Source of the DNA: CAXXOK01 sp963674895
GTDB lineage: Bacteria; Bacillota; Clostridia; Christensenellales; Aristaeellaceae
Assembly (NCBI GenBank): GCA_963674895.2
Contig: CAXXCY010000003.1
Location: forward strand, 744,001-808,000
Length of the DNA stretch: 64,000 nt
Direction of reading: 5' to 3'
The notes under the pieces: generated by a model
Seen by the model: the letters and a program-made list of their open reading frames with translations, nothing else
What the model was told of the DNA's origin: nothing
The model's database searches: none
Part shown: in pieces, positions 34,811 through 42,368 of the stretch
Position numbering within the stretch: position 1 is the first letter of the stretch
Layout of the letters: each line of letters begins with the position of its first letter
Translations under genes and position numbers: made by a program

Positions 34811-35320
34811 ATGGAGCGGCATATCTTTTTAGTGGGTATGCCCGGAAGCGGAAAAAGCGCGCTGGGCAGGCGCGTGGCGCTAGAGCTGCAGATGCCCTAT
34901 CTGGATACCGACGCTTACCTCTCGGAGATCACCGGCATGAATACCGCGCAGATTTACGAAGCCTTCGGCGAAGAGGCGTTCCGTGACGGTGAAACCAATC
35001 TGCTGCGCGCCCTCATCAACGCGACTCCCGGAATTATCTCCACAGGCGGCGGTACGGCGCTTCGGGAAGAAAACCGCAGGATCATGCGCGCGCAGGGAAC
35101 GATCGTGCTAATCGACCGCCCGATCGACGATATCCTCATGGACATCCGTGCGGAAAAACGCCCTCTTCTCGCCCAAAAGGGCCGGGAGGAAATTGAGAAG
35201 ATATACAATGAGCGAATCCCGATTTACCGGGAGATCGCGGATATCGTTTTGGACAATGGGAAAGGGTTTCACAACGGATTGTCGGCTCTGGCCGGAATTG
35301 CCCGGAAGCTCAGGGCATAA
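34811..35320 (+). CDS. aroK: Shikimate kinase
   Basis: 169 residues. The P-loop is FLVGMPGSGKSALGR, the shikimate-binding Asp lies in LDTDAYL, and the Arg in EEAFRDGE, followed by ISTGGGTALRE and the lid RAEKRPLL. It phosphorylates shikimate in the aromatic amino acid pathway. AGAGGAG precedes the ATG. No other aro gene is in the window. The 36-base gap from the kinase suggests it may be expressed with the two-component genes or separately; no clear promoter was seen between. A weak terminator follows. Confidence 0.93.
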   Translation: MERHIFLVGMPGSGKSALGRRVALELQMPYLDTDAYLSEITGMNTAQIYEAFGEEAFRDGETNLLRALINATPGIISTGGGTALREENRRIMRAQGTIVLIDRPIDDILMDIRAEKRPLLAQKGREEIEKIYNERIPIYREIADIVLDNGKGFHNGLSALAGIARKLRA

Positions 35321-35348
35321 AATCCCGCCTCCTCAGGAGACGGGGTTT
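35320..35348 (+). terminator. Weak intrinsic terminator after aroK
   Basis: Arms AAATCCCG/CGGGGTTT with inner CTCC/GGAG form a stem interrupted by a C-A mismatch. The T-tail is short (TTTATT), so termination may be partial. Confidence 0.55.
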
Positions 35349-35380
35349 ATTGATATTGCGGGACCTGAGCCTATCAAGCG

Positions 35381-36099
35381 ATGAGTCCGTTCACAGTCGG
35401 CCAGCTGCTGCCCGGCATTTTTCATATACGGGATGCGACGGGCGTATGCTTCGCCCTGATGCCCGGCGAACGGGAAACCCTGCTGCGGAACACCGGCGTA
35501 GGCCTGTACGACGTAGCTGAATGCGTCGCTCCCTAACGTGCGCGGCAAGCTGCGGGTGGTGCTGTCTTACGGGCACTACGATCACGCCTGCGGACAGCGT
35601 TACTTCGGCGAAGCGTTCGGTGCATCCCTATGATCTGAAGCTTTGCCGGCAATGTGTCGGCAGGAATCGCCGAAGCCAGAGCCTGTAAAGATTGCGCAAG
35701 CGCGGCTTGTGGAAAATGAATATCCGGCGGAGCGGTTTATACCGGTGCCAGGCCATACCCCAGGCCCGATCGCAACCTATATCCCCGGCGCAGGCTGCTT
35801 CTCTCAGGCGATAATTGGAATCCGCATACGTGGCTATTTTTTCCGGAAAGCCGTTCTTTATCCGCCTATACGGAAATGATGCGGACCCTGTACGGTTTGG
35901 AAGCCGAGTATGTGCTCCGCCCGCACGATCCGGCATTGGCCGGGATAAAGCGTTTCAGAGCTATATCTACGGCTTGAACGAACATACCTTGGCGGCGGCA
36001 CAGCCGTGCCCCATTCCCCCGTATACGCAATATCATACCTATTGCTGCTATCCGGAGGTGGAATCTAAATTGGTTTTCAACAAGGACAAAATCAATTGA
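35381..36099 (+). pseudogene. Decayed metallo-beta-lactamase-fold hydrolase
   Basis: Pieces of one protein appear in successive frames. Frame one (35381-35536): SPFTVGQLLPGIFHIRD to TGVGLYDVAEC then TAA. A +1 shift gives LRVVLSYGHYDHACGQRYFGEAFG then an in-frame TGA, and later ERFIPVPGHTPGPIATYIPG. A second shift near 35810 returns to the first frame for GDNWNPHTWLFFPES and YVLRPHDPALAG. A third shift gives DKAFQSYIYGLNE to the stop at 36099. These are metallo-beta-lactamase motifs (HxHxDH, HTPG, GDN), with the first metal His already changed to Tyr (SYGHYDH). At least three shifts and a stop make it non-functional. No start-proximal ribosome site remains. Confidence 0.85.
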
Positions 36100-36122
36100 C
36101 CGGATGGCAAGCCAACAGAAAA

Positions 36123-36152
36123 ACACCCCGAAACCTTAATGGTTCGGGGTGT
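36123..36152 (-). terminator. Terminator closing the TasA-like operon (also usable on plus strand)
   Basis: ACACCCCGAAACC with a five-base loop against GGTTCGGGGTGT (one bulged A), followed on the minus strand by TTTTTC. It lies 60 bases past the stop of the Pro-Thr-rich protein. Confidence 0.88.
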
Positions 36153-36212
36153 GGCTATATCACGATTGGTATCATCTTCATGTGAGTGATTTGCTTTCCA
36201 GTGAGGTCAACA

Positions 36213-38189
36213 TTACGTTTCAGATACAGGTTCCGGCGTGGGTTCAGCCGTGGGCTCCGGAGTTGGTTCCGGCGTGGGTTCCGGTGTAGGAGTGGGTGTA
36301 GGCGTCGGCGTGGGTTCCGGTGTAGGAGTGGGTGTTGGCGTCGGCGTCGGCGTAGGTTCCGGTGTGGGAGTGGATGTTGGCGTCGGCGTCGGTTCCGGTG
36401 TGGGTGTTGGTGTAGGCGTCGGCGTGGGTTCCGGTGCGGGCGTTGGTGTAGGCGTCGCCGTAAGCTCCGGTGCAGGAGTAGGCGTGGGAGTCGGAGTTGG
36501 AGTAGGCGTTGGTTCCGGAGATGGCGTTGGGGTCAGAACAGGTGTGGGTGTCGGCGTGGTTTCTGACGTTGGCGTTGGCGTAGGTGAAGAAGCAGGCGCC
36601 GTAGTAGGTGTTGGTGTGGGCGTAGGCGTTGGCGTGGGTGTAGGAGTGGGTGTAGGCGTCGGAGTAGGCGTTGGTGTAGGCGTCGGAGTAGGCGTCGGAG
36701 TAGGCGTTGGTGTGGGTGCAGGAGTGGGTGTAGGCGTCGGAGTGGGCGTTGGTGTAGGTGTAGGCGTCGGGGTTGCCGTTGCCAATGCGAGAGTGTCCAT
36801 AGCGGCGAGTGAAAACGACATTGCCGACATGTCCAGTGTCGCGCTCGGCGGAAGGACCAGCGTAATCGTAGCGGATTGCGTATATGCTTCCGTATAGTAC
36901 CAAGGGTATTTGTTTATGGAAATCCCGACATTCGTATACGAATCCATGGCACTGACCGTAATTGTGTTTCCGTCTTCGCTGTACGAAGGGACGCTCCATG
37001 TGGCGCCATAGAAGTACAGCAGGATATTGCTGCTGCTTGCCCCCGAAGACAGCGACATATTCTGCAGCTGCATTTGGCCGTTTCCGGATCCTGACGTACC
37101 GTTACCCGCAAGGCTGATCGGCCCGCTGTATGTGTTTGTTCCGGACAGGCGCAGCGTAAAGCCGTAGAACCATCCGCTGTTATTGCGGAGATATTCCTCA
37201 GAGTAATTGTCAGGCAAGGTGAATTCCAGATCAAAGTGCATGTGGTGCGCAGCATTATCAACCGTCATGCTGCCGCCTGTGAAATCTCCGCCGTAAGCAT
37301 CGTTCCAGGATGCGCTATCAAAGCTGAAACTGTCGCTGAATATCAGTCCGTCGCTCGGTGCAGGCGTCGGCGTGGGCGTCGGAGACGGCGTTGGCGTTGG
37401 CGTCGGAGTTGGTGTCGGCGAAGGTTCTGGCGTAGGCGTCTCGGTGCCATCCCATGCCGGCAGCACCAGGGTAATCGTCGCGGAGTGCGTATAACGCTCG
37501 GTATAGTATTTCTTTTTATTTCGGTTGTTGGTTCTTTCTACGGTGATGTCCGTATACGACGACTTGGTGCTGAACGAAACGCTGTTGCCGTCCGCGCTGT
37601 ATTCAGGTACGCTCCACGTGTTTCCGTAAAAATGCAGGATGATATCGCCGCTGCTTTCTCCGGAAGCCATGGAGATGTTTTCCAATTGGGATTGCCCGGA
37701 CCCGCCGCTATACGTTCCGCTGTTGCTCAGTGAAATCGGATATTCATAATCGTTTCTGGCGGACAGGGTCAGGGAGAAATCGGAGAACCAGCTGCTGTTT
37801 AGCTGCAGGTATTCCGCCGAATAGTTGCTGGGAAGCGTGAATACCAAATCAAACGACAGATTATGGTTTTGATTGTCAACCGACATGGACCCGCCGGTGA
37901 AGTCGCCGCCGTATGCGGAATTCCAATCCGCGCTTGCGAAGTTGAAGCCATAGGAGAATACCAATCCGGAACCGGGCGGCGTCGTGGGCACGGGTGTTGC
38001 TGTAGGCGTGGGCGTGGGTGTCGGCGTTGGCGTAGGAACTCCGCTGAGGTCCGGCACTACCGTGGTGTTTGTGGAGTGAGTCATGAAGTAGGCGCCGGTC
38101 GCATCCTGAACGAAAAGCAAAACAAGGCATATCGCCAGCAGCGCTGCGATACGCGGAACCCTGTTTCCTTTCGTTCCTCTCTTTCCCAT
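36213..38189 (-). CDS. Large secreted Pro-Thr-rich protein with two tandem copies of an unrecognised domain
   Basis: 658 residues. An N-terminal hydrophobic signal segment (about 13-30) precedes GAYFMTHSTNTTVV. A short PT linker (51-72) leads to domain A (about 75-244). A second PT linker (250-278) leads to domain B (about 281-447). The domains are clearly homologous: both have AYGGDFTGGSM.VDN, FDL.FTLP.NYS.EYL..NS.WF, YFYG.TWSVP.YS.DGN and YT.SATITLVLP. After residue 471 come about 185 residues of almost pure Pro-Thr with Glu-Pro units, ending EPTPEPVSET. There is no LPXTG motif or C-terminal membrane anchor. It is the last gene of the SipW-linked operon. Function unknown; a rod-like or matrix role is inferred. 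Confidence 0.8.
   Translation of the reverse strand: MGKRGTKGNRVPRIAALLAICLVLLFVQDATGAYFMTHSTNTTVVPDLSGVPTPTPTPTPTPTATPVPTTPPGSGLVFSYGFNFASADWNSAYGGDFTGGSMSVDNQNHNLSFDLVFTLPSNYSAEYLQLNSSWFSDFSLTLSARNDYEYPISLSNSGTYSGGSGQSQLENISMASGESSGDIILHFYGNTWSVPEYSADGNSVSFSTKSSYTDITVERTNNRNKKKYYTERYTHSATITLVLPAWDGTETPTPEPSPTPTPTPTPTPSPTPTPTPAPSDGLIFSDSFSFDSASWNDAYGGDFTGGSMTVDNAAHHMHFDLEFTLPDNYSEEYLRNNSGWFYGFTLRLSGTNTYSGPISLAGNGTSGSGNGQMQLQNMSLSSGASSSNILLYFYGATWSVPSYSEDGNTITVSAMDSYTNVGISINKYPWYYTEAYTQSATITLVLPPSATLDMSAMSFSLAAMDTLALATATPTPTPTPTPTPTPTPTPAPTPTPTPTPTPTPTPTPTPTPTPTPTPTPTPTPTPTPTTAPASSPTPTPTSETTPTPTPVLTPTPSPEPTPTPTPTPTPTPAPELTATPTPTPAPEPTPTPTPTPTPEPTPTPTSTPTPEPTPTPTPTPTPTPEPTPTPTPTPTPEPTPEPTPEPTAEPTPEPVSET
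36237..36780. repeat. Low-complexity Pro-Thr coding repeat
   Basis: About 540 bases of irregular six-base units (GGCGTN/GGAGTN on the plus strand) encode the PT-rich tail of the preceding protein. Longer 12- to 36-base blocks recur with small changes (PTPEPTPTP), as expected from slippage expansion. Shorter copies occur at 37360-37440 and 37975-38040. Confidence 0.9.
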
Positions 38190-38212
38190 TCCTTGCTCCT
38201 TTAACCGTAGAA

Positions 38213-38767
38213 TCAGTTCGTTGCCTGCGCGTTGACAAGGATACGGATCGGATACTGCGGCGAGCTGGCAGCCAACGCCGTCTGCGCCGCACTATCGCCG
38301 TTATCGCTCCAGCTGGCGGTCAGGCGGTATTCGGCCGTCTTGCCCGTTCCGGCGTTGAAGCTCAAACCGCCGTAATCGAGCTCGCCCGATGATACGCTCG
38401 CAACGGGACCCGAACCCTCGTTTCCCAGGTCGTACAGATAAAAGGTCAGCCCGCTCATAGCCGATAAGGCGGACGACATTCCGGAGGATGTGATGTTGAC
38501 CGACATATTATAGTCGCATACGTTTCCCCCGCTTTGGGAATTCGTTACCGAAAATCGGTATAATTCCGTCTCGCCCTGCCCCGGCGCCAGCGCTAGCCCG
38601 CCCAAGCCAAATTCGTAGCCGGTCGAGCCCTCGTTTCCCGTAAAGAGGAAGATGCGCATATACAGTTCCCCGCGCAGCGTCTGCGTTTGCGTATAGATGG
38701 CAAAAGAACCGGAGCTCATCAGTACAACCAGCAGTGCTAGCAGCAAGATGGGAATCAGTTTTTTCAT
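38213..38767 (-). CDS. TasA/camelysin-like secreted protein, paralog 4
   Basis: 184 residues. The signal peptide ends SSGSFAIYTQTQTL, the Ala/Ser-x-Ala-Tyr/Ser-Thr context typical of SipW-cleaved camelysin proteins. It shares with the other three paralogs a YxFxVTN strand after an LAPGQGE turn and a C-terminal RLTASWSDNGDS (TxxW.D/G) strand. It has one Cys (GNVCDYN). AAGGAGG lies seven bases before the ATG. It stands 40 bases downstream of paralog 3 and 23 bases upstream of the Pro-Thr-rich gene. Likely an extracellular fibre subunit or minor component; not identified to a named protein. Confidence 0.72.
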   Translation of the reverse strand: MKKLIPILLLALLVVLMSSGSFAIYTQTQTLRGELYMRIFLFTGNEGSTGYEFGLGGLALAPGQGETELYRFSVTNSQSGGNVCDYNMSVNITSSGMSSALSAMSGLTFYLYDLGNEGSGPVASVSSGELDYGGLSFNAGTGKTAEYRLTASWSDNGDSAAQTALAASSPQYPIRILVNAQATN

Positions 38768-38807
38768 CAGGCATCCTCCTTCCGAAAAAGTGCGGCCAAC
38801 AGACGAT

Positions 38808-39347
38808 TTACTGGTAAGCGGATACGCGGATGTTTACGTCGGACGGATCAAATACCGAGGATACCATATCGCCAAGCAGCTGGAGATCCGAGTCAAGCCA
38901 CGTCAGCGACAGCGTATAGGTGTCCGTCGTCGCCGAATTGGCGGGCATTGTCGATCCCGTCGCCGCCAGCGTGCCGTTTCCGAGATCCGATGCCAGAACC
39001 GATCCGCCCTGGAGCAGTTCGGCCCGGATCACGCCTGTACCGGCAAGCTGCGCCGGATAATCTATTTCAATGGCCACGTGCAGCGGAACCTGGGTTACGC
39101 CATTATCGTCAAAGTTGCGAACGGAAAAATCATAGACGACAGTTTCACCGGGTGCAAGGTCCTGCATATCCCCGCTGCTGTCCATATCAAACGCGAAATA
39201 TTTCGGCCCCATCCAGCCGTCACCGAAAAGCTGCAGCTCCTTTACATAGGAACTCAGCGTTACGCCGAGCATGGATACGGCGATCATCGCCATTAAGCTC
39301 AGCACAACCATCAGGGCCTTCCAGATTTTGTTGCGATTAGGAGACAT
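38808..39347 (-). CDS. TasA/camelysin-like secreted protein, paralog 3
   Basis: 179 residues. N-terminal membrane-type signal (KIWKALMVVLSLMAMIAVSMLGVTLSSY) followed by GPKYFAFDMDSSG, then DLAPGETVVYDFSVRNFDDNGVTQVPLHV. This shares the KxFxF...LAPGE...YxFxVxN pattern with the paralogs, and YTLSLTWLDSD near the C-terminus. The signal cleavage context (TLSSY) departs more from the AVYT form, so it may be retained in the membrane or cleaved less efficiently. Its ATG lies within the end of paralog 2, an overlap of 11 bases, with GAAGGGAG six bases upstream. Role as a minor or anchoring subunit is inferred. Confidence 0.7.
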   Translation of the reverse strand: MSPNRNKIWKALMVVLSLMAMIAVSMLGVTLSSYVKELQLFGDGWMGPKYFAFDMDSSGDMQDLAPGETVVYDFSVRNFDDNGVTQVPLHVAIEIDYPAQLAGTGVIRAELLQGGSVLASDLGNGTLAATGSTMPANSATTDTYTLSLTWLDSDLQLLGDMVSSVFDPSDVNIRVSAYQ

Positions 39348-39879
39348 GTTGAACTCCCTTCACATAAACCGTAAGCGGCAGGACGACGGAATTGCCGTCC
39401 AGCAGTGAGCCGGAAATATCTCCCTCGCCCCAGTAGAAGGTCAAGGAGAAATTCATTTCCTGCGCAACGGATGCGTTGAAAGCGGACGTGTTGTGGTAAC
39501 TGAGGATCCCGGAGGAATCGGCGGTCGCCACCTGTATGTTGCTCGAACCCGAACGCAGCAGCAGGCTGATTTGCACATCAGGCAGGCTGGTACGGATAGC
39601 GGAAAAATCGGCGTCAATCATCAGCTCCATGTCCACTTCGGACACTTCGCCGTCTGTGGTTTGGTTGGATACGTCGAATTGATAGCTTACCAGTTCGCCG
39701 GGGCCAATTCGCAGATCGAACTCATCCTGCCCGCCCTGGTTTACTCCCAGGACAAAGCGCTTTGCGGAAACCGAAACCGGCGAGAGGTCTATACGGCTGG
39801 TATACACAGCCAGGGTTCCCGCAGTCATCGAGGTGACCAGCATCAGCGTAAGGATCAGTAACCTGAGCGTTTTTCTCAT
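39337..39879 (-). CDS. TasA/camelysin-like secreted protein, paralog 2
   Basis: 180 residues from the ATG at 39879, nine bases after AAAGGAG; an ATG at 39888 would abut that site. The signal ends TSMTAGTLAVYTSRI, the classic camelysin/TasA form cleaved by SipW. The mature part starts SVSAKRFVLGVNQGG, then RIGPGELVSYQFDVSNQTTDGEVSEV and a C-terminal FSLTFYWGEGD. It overlaps the next gene by 11 bases. The gap to the first paralog contains two strong hairpins, so its expression is probably lower. A fibre subunit or a TapA-like accessory is possible. Confidence 0.75.
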   Translation of the reverse strand: MRKTLRLLILTLMLVTSMTAGTLAVYTSRIDLSPVSVSAKRFVLGVNQGGQDEFDLRIGPGELVSYQFDVSNQTTDGEVSEVDMELMIDADFSAIRTSLPDVQISLLLRSGSSNIQVATADSSGILSYHNTSAFNASVAQEMNFSLTFYWGEGDISGSLLDGNSVVLPLTVYVKGVQHVS

Positions 39880-39966
39880 ACCGGCCATCTCCTTTCAACA
39901 CTTTCTGTGAAACGCAAACCCGATTCGGCTGGGTGGATATTTCGGAAATACTTTTTAGCGGGCTCC

Positions 39967-40020
39967 GCCGTGCAGGGCGTAAACCCTGCACGGCAGCCGA
40001 CTTACGGATTATCCCGTAAG
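39967..40020 (-). other. Two consecutive hairpins between TasA-like paralogs 1 and 2
   Basis: The first after the stop is CTTACGG-ATTATC-CCGTAAG (40001-40020, seven pairs). The second is GCCGTGCAGGG with a six-base loop and CCCTGCACGGC (39967-39994, eleven perfect pairs). Neither has a clean T-run on the minus strand (GGAGCCCGCTAAAAAG follows). They look like partial terminators or 3-prime RNA-stabilising stems that would favour the first paralog. Confidence 0.6.
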
Positions 40021-40033
40021 CATATCCGCACTG

Positions 40034-40570
40034 CTAGACAGTCTGCGTCGCAACCACGGTCAGGTTCAGGCCCGTCGCGACGGACACCTTGCTCTTGCCG
40101 GCGTTGGTCTGTCCTTCGTTGCTGCCTCCGTCATCCGCCCAGTTGACGACGACCTTGTAGTCCTCGTCGAATAGCACGCCGGCGCTGGAATTCGCCGTAT
40201 ACGTGATTTGCCCGTCGGAGTATTCGCCTACCTCTTCATCCTTATAGTAGAGCGTAGCCTTCAGCCCGGGCATCTGGCCCGCGGCCTGCTTGTAATCGAT
40301 GGTCACTTTGAAGGTCAGGGGCACTTCCGCAACCGGGCCGCCTTCGCTGTCGACGTTCGCGATGGAAAAATCGTACTCCATCGATTCCGTCGGAGCCAGG
40401 TTGATCGAGGTCTTGTCGTTGGCGATCTTACCGTCGGCGCTGAACGCGAAACGCTTCGCTTCGATTTTTTCGGTATCCGTCAGCGTTTTCGTATAGACGG
40501 CAAGGGTGCCGGCTGTCAGGGACGTCAGGATCGCAAGCGCGAGGATCACGAGAAACAACTTCTTTTTCAT
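40034..40570 (-). CDS. TasA/camelysin-like secreted protein, paralog 1 (probable major subunit)
   Basis: 178 residues from ATG 40570, with AGGAG nine or ten bases upstream; an earlier in-frame start at 40702 would lie before the promoter and is rejected. The signal peptide has a KKK start and ends TAGTLAVYTKTLTD, the SipW-dependent form. The mature part begins KIEAKRFAFSADG, then INLAPTESMEYDFSIANVDSEGG, and ends NWADDGGSN ... SVATGLNLTVVATQTV. As the promoter-proximal member, with a strong promoter and a stabilising hairpin, it is the best candidate for an abundant fibre-forming subunit of the TasA/CalY type. Sequence identity to TasA itself is not claimed. Confidence 0.8.
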   Translation of the reverse strand: MKKKLFLVILALAILTSLTAGTLAVYTKTLTDTEKIEAKRFAFSADGKIANDKTSINLAPTESMEYDFSIANVDSEGGPVAEVPLTFKVTIDYKQAAGQMPGLKATLYYKDEEVGEYSDGQITYTANSSAGVLFDEDYKVVVNWADDGGSNEGQTNAGKSKVSVATGLNLTVVATQTV

Positions 40571-40685
40571 GAATATTACGCTCCTCTCATTTCTCAAGAC
40601 CCACTTGGATACGCTTGCGTACTCCCTATGCGAAGGCAAATATGCCTGTTTCCGGGGGCGCAGGTACCTCTTTCGTGTGTCTCTG
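40571..40685 (-). other. Long 5-prime leader of the TasA-like operon
   Basis: About 115 bases separate the predicted start of transcription from the ATG. It contains small self-complementary segments: GGCA-TATT-TGCC, TACGC-AA-GCGTA and CCTG...CAGG. No riboswitch class was recognised, including cyclic-di-GMP types. It may be a regulatory leader; no coding sequence is seen. Confidence 0.4.
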
Positions 40686-40690
40686 CGGAG

Positions 40691-40719
40691 ATTATATACC
40701 AAAATTATTAATTTGTAAA
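40691..40719 (-). promoter_or_regulatory. Promoter of the TasA-like operon
   Basis: Minus strand: TTTACA, a 17-base AT-rich spacer, then a perfect TATAAT. The region upstream to 40870 is very AT-rich, which would favour activator or UP-element effects. Confidence 0.8.
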
Positions 40720-40767
40720 CACTTTTGTAATAATAATTTTATAAATATGTCAGAAAGTAATGAATTG

Positions 40768-40865
40768 GTAACATAATATCATAAGATAACGTTGAAAATA
40801 AAGGGTTACAGTGCTATATTGCGAATTTAATACGCCACCCGCAACTATTAAAAAAGTAACATAAT
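40768..40865. repeat. Paired GTAACATAAT repeats upstream of the TasA-like promoter
   Basis: GTAACATAAT occurs at 40768-40777 and again at 40856-40865. A related GTAAC in inverse orientation lies near 40806. The gene-free stretch 40720-40880 holds nothing else recognisable. They could be activator or repressor sites for the subunit operon. Confidence 0.45.
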
Positions 40866-40880
40866 TGCAATATTTAGAGG

Positions 40881-42368
40881 CTAAACCGATCCATGCGGAT
40901 GCCCGCTCTTCTCTTTTGTGATCGTTTTGAAGAAGTTGACGATAGGCTCATAGAAGAAGATGAGGAACGTCGGGATCAGCAAGAGGATAAGACGTCCGAT
41001 AATGGTATTGGCGAACAGCACGATGGCGCCAAACCAACGGTTGTTGCCGGTATGGATGCCGTAAACCTTTTCACGCTCAACGGTCTGTTCCGCCATACCC
41101 TGATACCGCTCGTCGGCATAGTATAGGATATCCGTTGTCAGCTCTCCGGTCGGCAAGCCTGTGTCGGGATCGGTTACAAAGCTTTTCAGCTGCCCCACTC
41201 CCACGCTGTCCGTGTTATCCTTATACAGCAGGATGTCTCCGATATTGATCGTTTCCTGCGTATCTATCTTCCGAAAAAACGCCACGTCGTTATACATGAT
41301 GGTCGGTTCCATGGTATGCGATTGGAATACGTATGGAATGACGCCGGAGATACTGGTTTCCTTTTCCGGGGAAGCATAGCCGAATGCAAGCACCAATACG
41401 TTGACCGCCAACAAGGCGATAATGGAAACGATCACAAAAACGCTGGTCATGATCGAGGGCAGGTTCCAGCGCTTGCCGGCGGCGGAGGAGATTGTTTCCG
41501 CCACGCGTATATTCTTCTTTTTATTCTGCGCACCGGATGCCGCGTCGACAACAACCGTTCCTTCCGGCTTGTGCTTGAGCAGCGGCAGCGCGCGCGGAAG
41601 CGGACGGTTGTATATTCTCGCAAGCTGCATGCCTCGGACCAGACAGATCACGACGCACATCGCGATGACGAAACCGACCACCGGCATATACACCGTTTGC
41701 CTGGGATCGAACATATTGCCGAGATCGTTCATCAGCGTCCTGTCGGACAGAATTGTGAAGTAATGGCTCAGAAGCTTGAACCCGATCACGCACAGCGACA
41801 GTATGCCCACCGTATAACGTGCGTTGTACATATCGCGGATATACAGGGAAGCGGCGAGCGAGAGCATCGCGAGCAGCACGATATCGATCAGCCCCATTAT
41901 GTACAGGATGAACATATACCCCGTTACCAGCGGGAATTTCAGGAACGAGGTCAGAAACAGCGTCGATATGTACCCGATCGTATAGGTGCTCAGCTGCGCG
42001 AGAATTCGCGCAATGATCTTGCTGGCGATCAGACGCATAGGGTTATATCCCAGCTGCACGAGGGCATACCAGCGGTTCTGGCGCACCTCCAAAAGAGTCA
42101 TGTACTCATAGTTCATGATATACAGCCAGATATTGAAGACCAGAGACACCAGCAGATAAATAAACAGCGTTGAAAAAAAGCTGGGCAGCAGCAGATAGGG
42201 CGCCACGTTGTTGATAACGCTCTCTTTGAGCGTCTGAAGGCTAAAATAGAGCGCAAAGGTGAACAGGCCTAAAAATACGCCCAGCGATACCTGCCGCCTG
42301 TACGAATAGCTTTGCTGCGTATAGGAATTCCGGAATTCCTTGCGCATAAAATTGGTTTTATATAACAT
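40881..42368 (-). CDS. ABC-2-like permease fused to a degenerate signal-peptidase-like domain
   Basis: 495 residues from ATG 42368 (GGGAGG 12 bases upstream). Residues ~28-250 hold about six membrane helices arranged like an ABC-2 exporter permease, with LLEVRQNRWYALVQLGYNPMRLIASKIIA as the typical cytoplasmic coupling segment. A charged linker (255-300) leads to another helix (about 304-328) and a signal-peptidase-like domain. This has SHTMEPTIMYND (catalytic-type Ser350 in the SxxMxPT box) and NIGDILLY. At the position of the SipW THR box it reads SVGVGQLKS, so the catalytic His is missing; no Lys in the bacterial position is evident. A final helix pair (about 445-475) ends the chain. The gene overlaps the ATPase-like gene by 11 bases. 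I know no named family with this fusion. Confidence 0.75.
   Translation of the reverse strand: MLYKTNFMRKEFRNSYTQQSYSYRRQVSLGVFLGLFTFALYFSLQTLKESVINNVAPYLLLPSFFSTLFIYLLVSLVFNIWLYIMNYEYMTLLEVRQNRWYALVQLGYNPMRLIASKIIARILAQLSTYTIGYISTLFLTSFLKFPLVTGYMFILYIMGLIDIVLLAMLSLAASLYIRDMYNARYTVGILSLCVIGFKLLSHYFTILSDRTLMNDLGNMFDPRQTVYMPVVGFVIAMCVVICLVRGMQLARIYNRPLPRALPLLKHKPEGTVVVDAASGAQNKKKNIRVAETISSAAGKRWNLPSIMTSVFVIVSIIALLAVNVLVLAFGYASPEKETSISGVIPYVFQSHTMEPTIMYNDVAFFRKIDTQETINIGDILLYKDNTDSVGVGQLKSFVTDPDTGLPTGELTTDILYYADERYQGMAEQTVEREKVYGIHTGNNRWFGAIVLFANTIIGRLILLLIPTFLIFFYEPIVNFFKTITKEKSGHPHGSV

Noticed and set aside
36237..36780. Repeat array considered as CRISPR
   Set aside because: Units are six-base, contiguous and in frame with a coding tail; there are no spacers and no cas genes.
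36238..36897. Plus-strand frame encoding long Gly-Val repeats
   Set aside because: Reverse reading of the Pro-Thr repeat; no signal, start site or promoter of its own.
36213..38189. Sortase substrate motif at the C-terminus of the Pro-Thr-rich protein
   Set aside because: The protein ends EPTPEPVSET without LPXTG/NPxTN, hydrophobic stretch or basic tail.
40571..40685. Cyclic-di-GMP riboswitch in the fibre-operon leader
   Set aside because: The conserved core sequences of GEMM-I and GEMM-II are not present; only small generic stems are seen.
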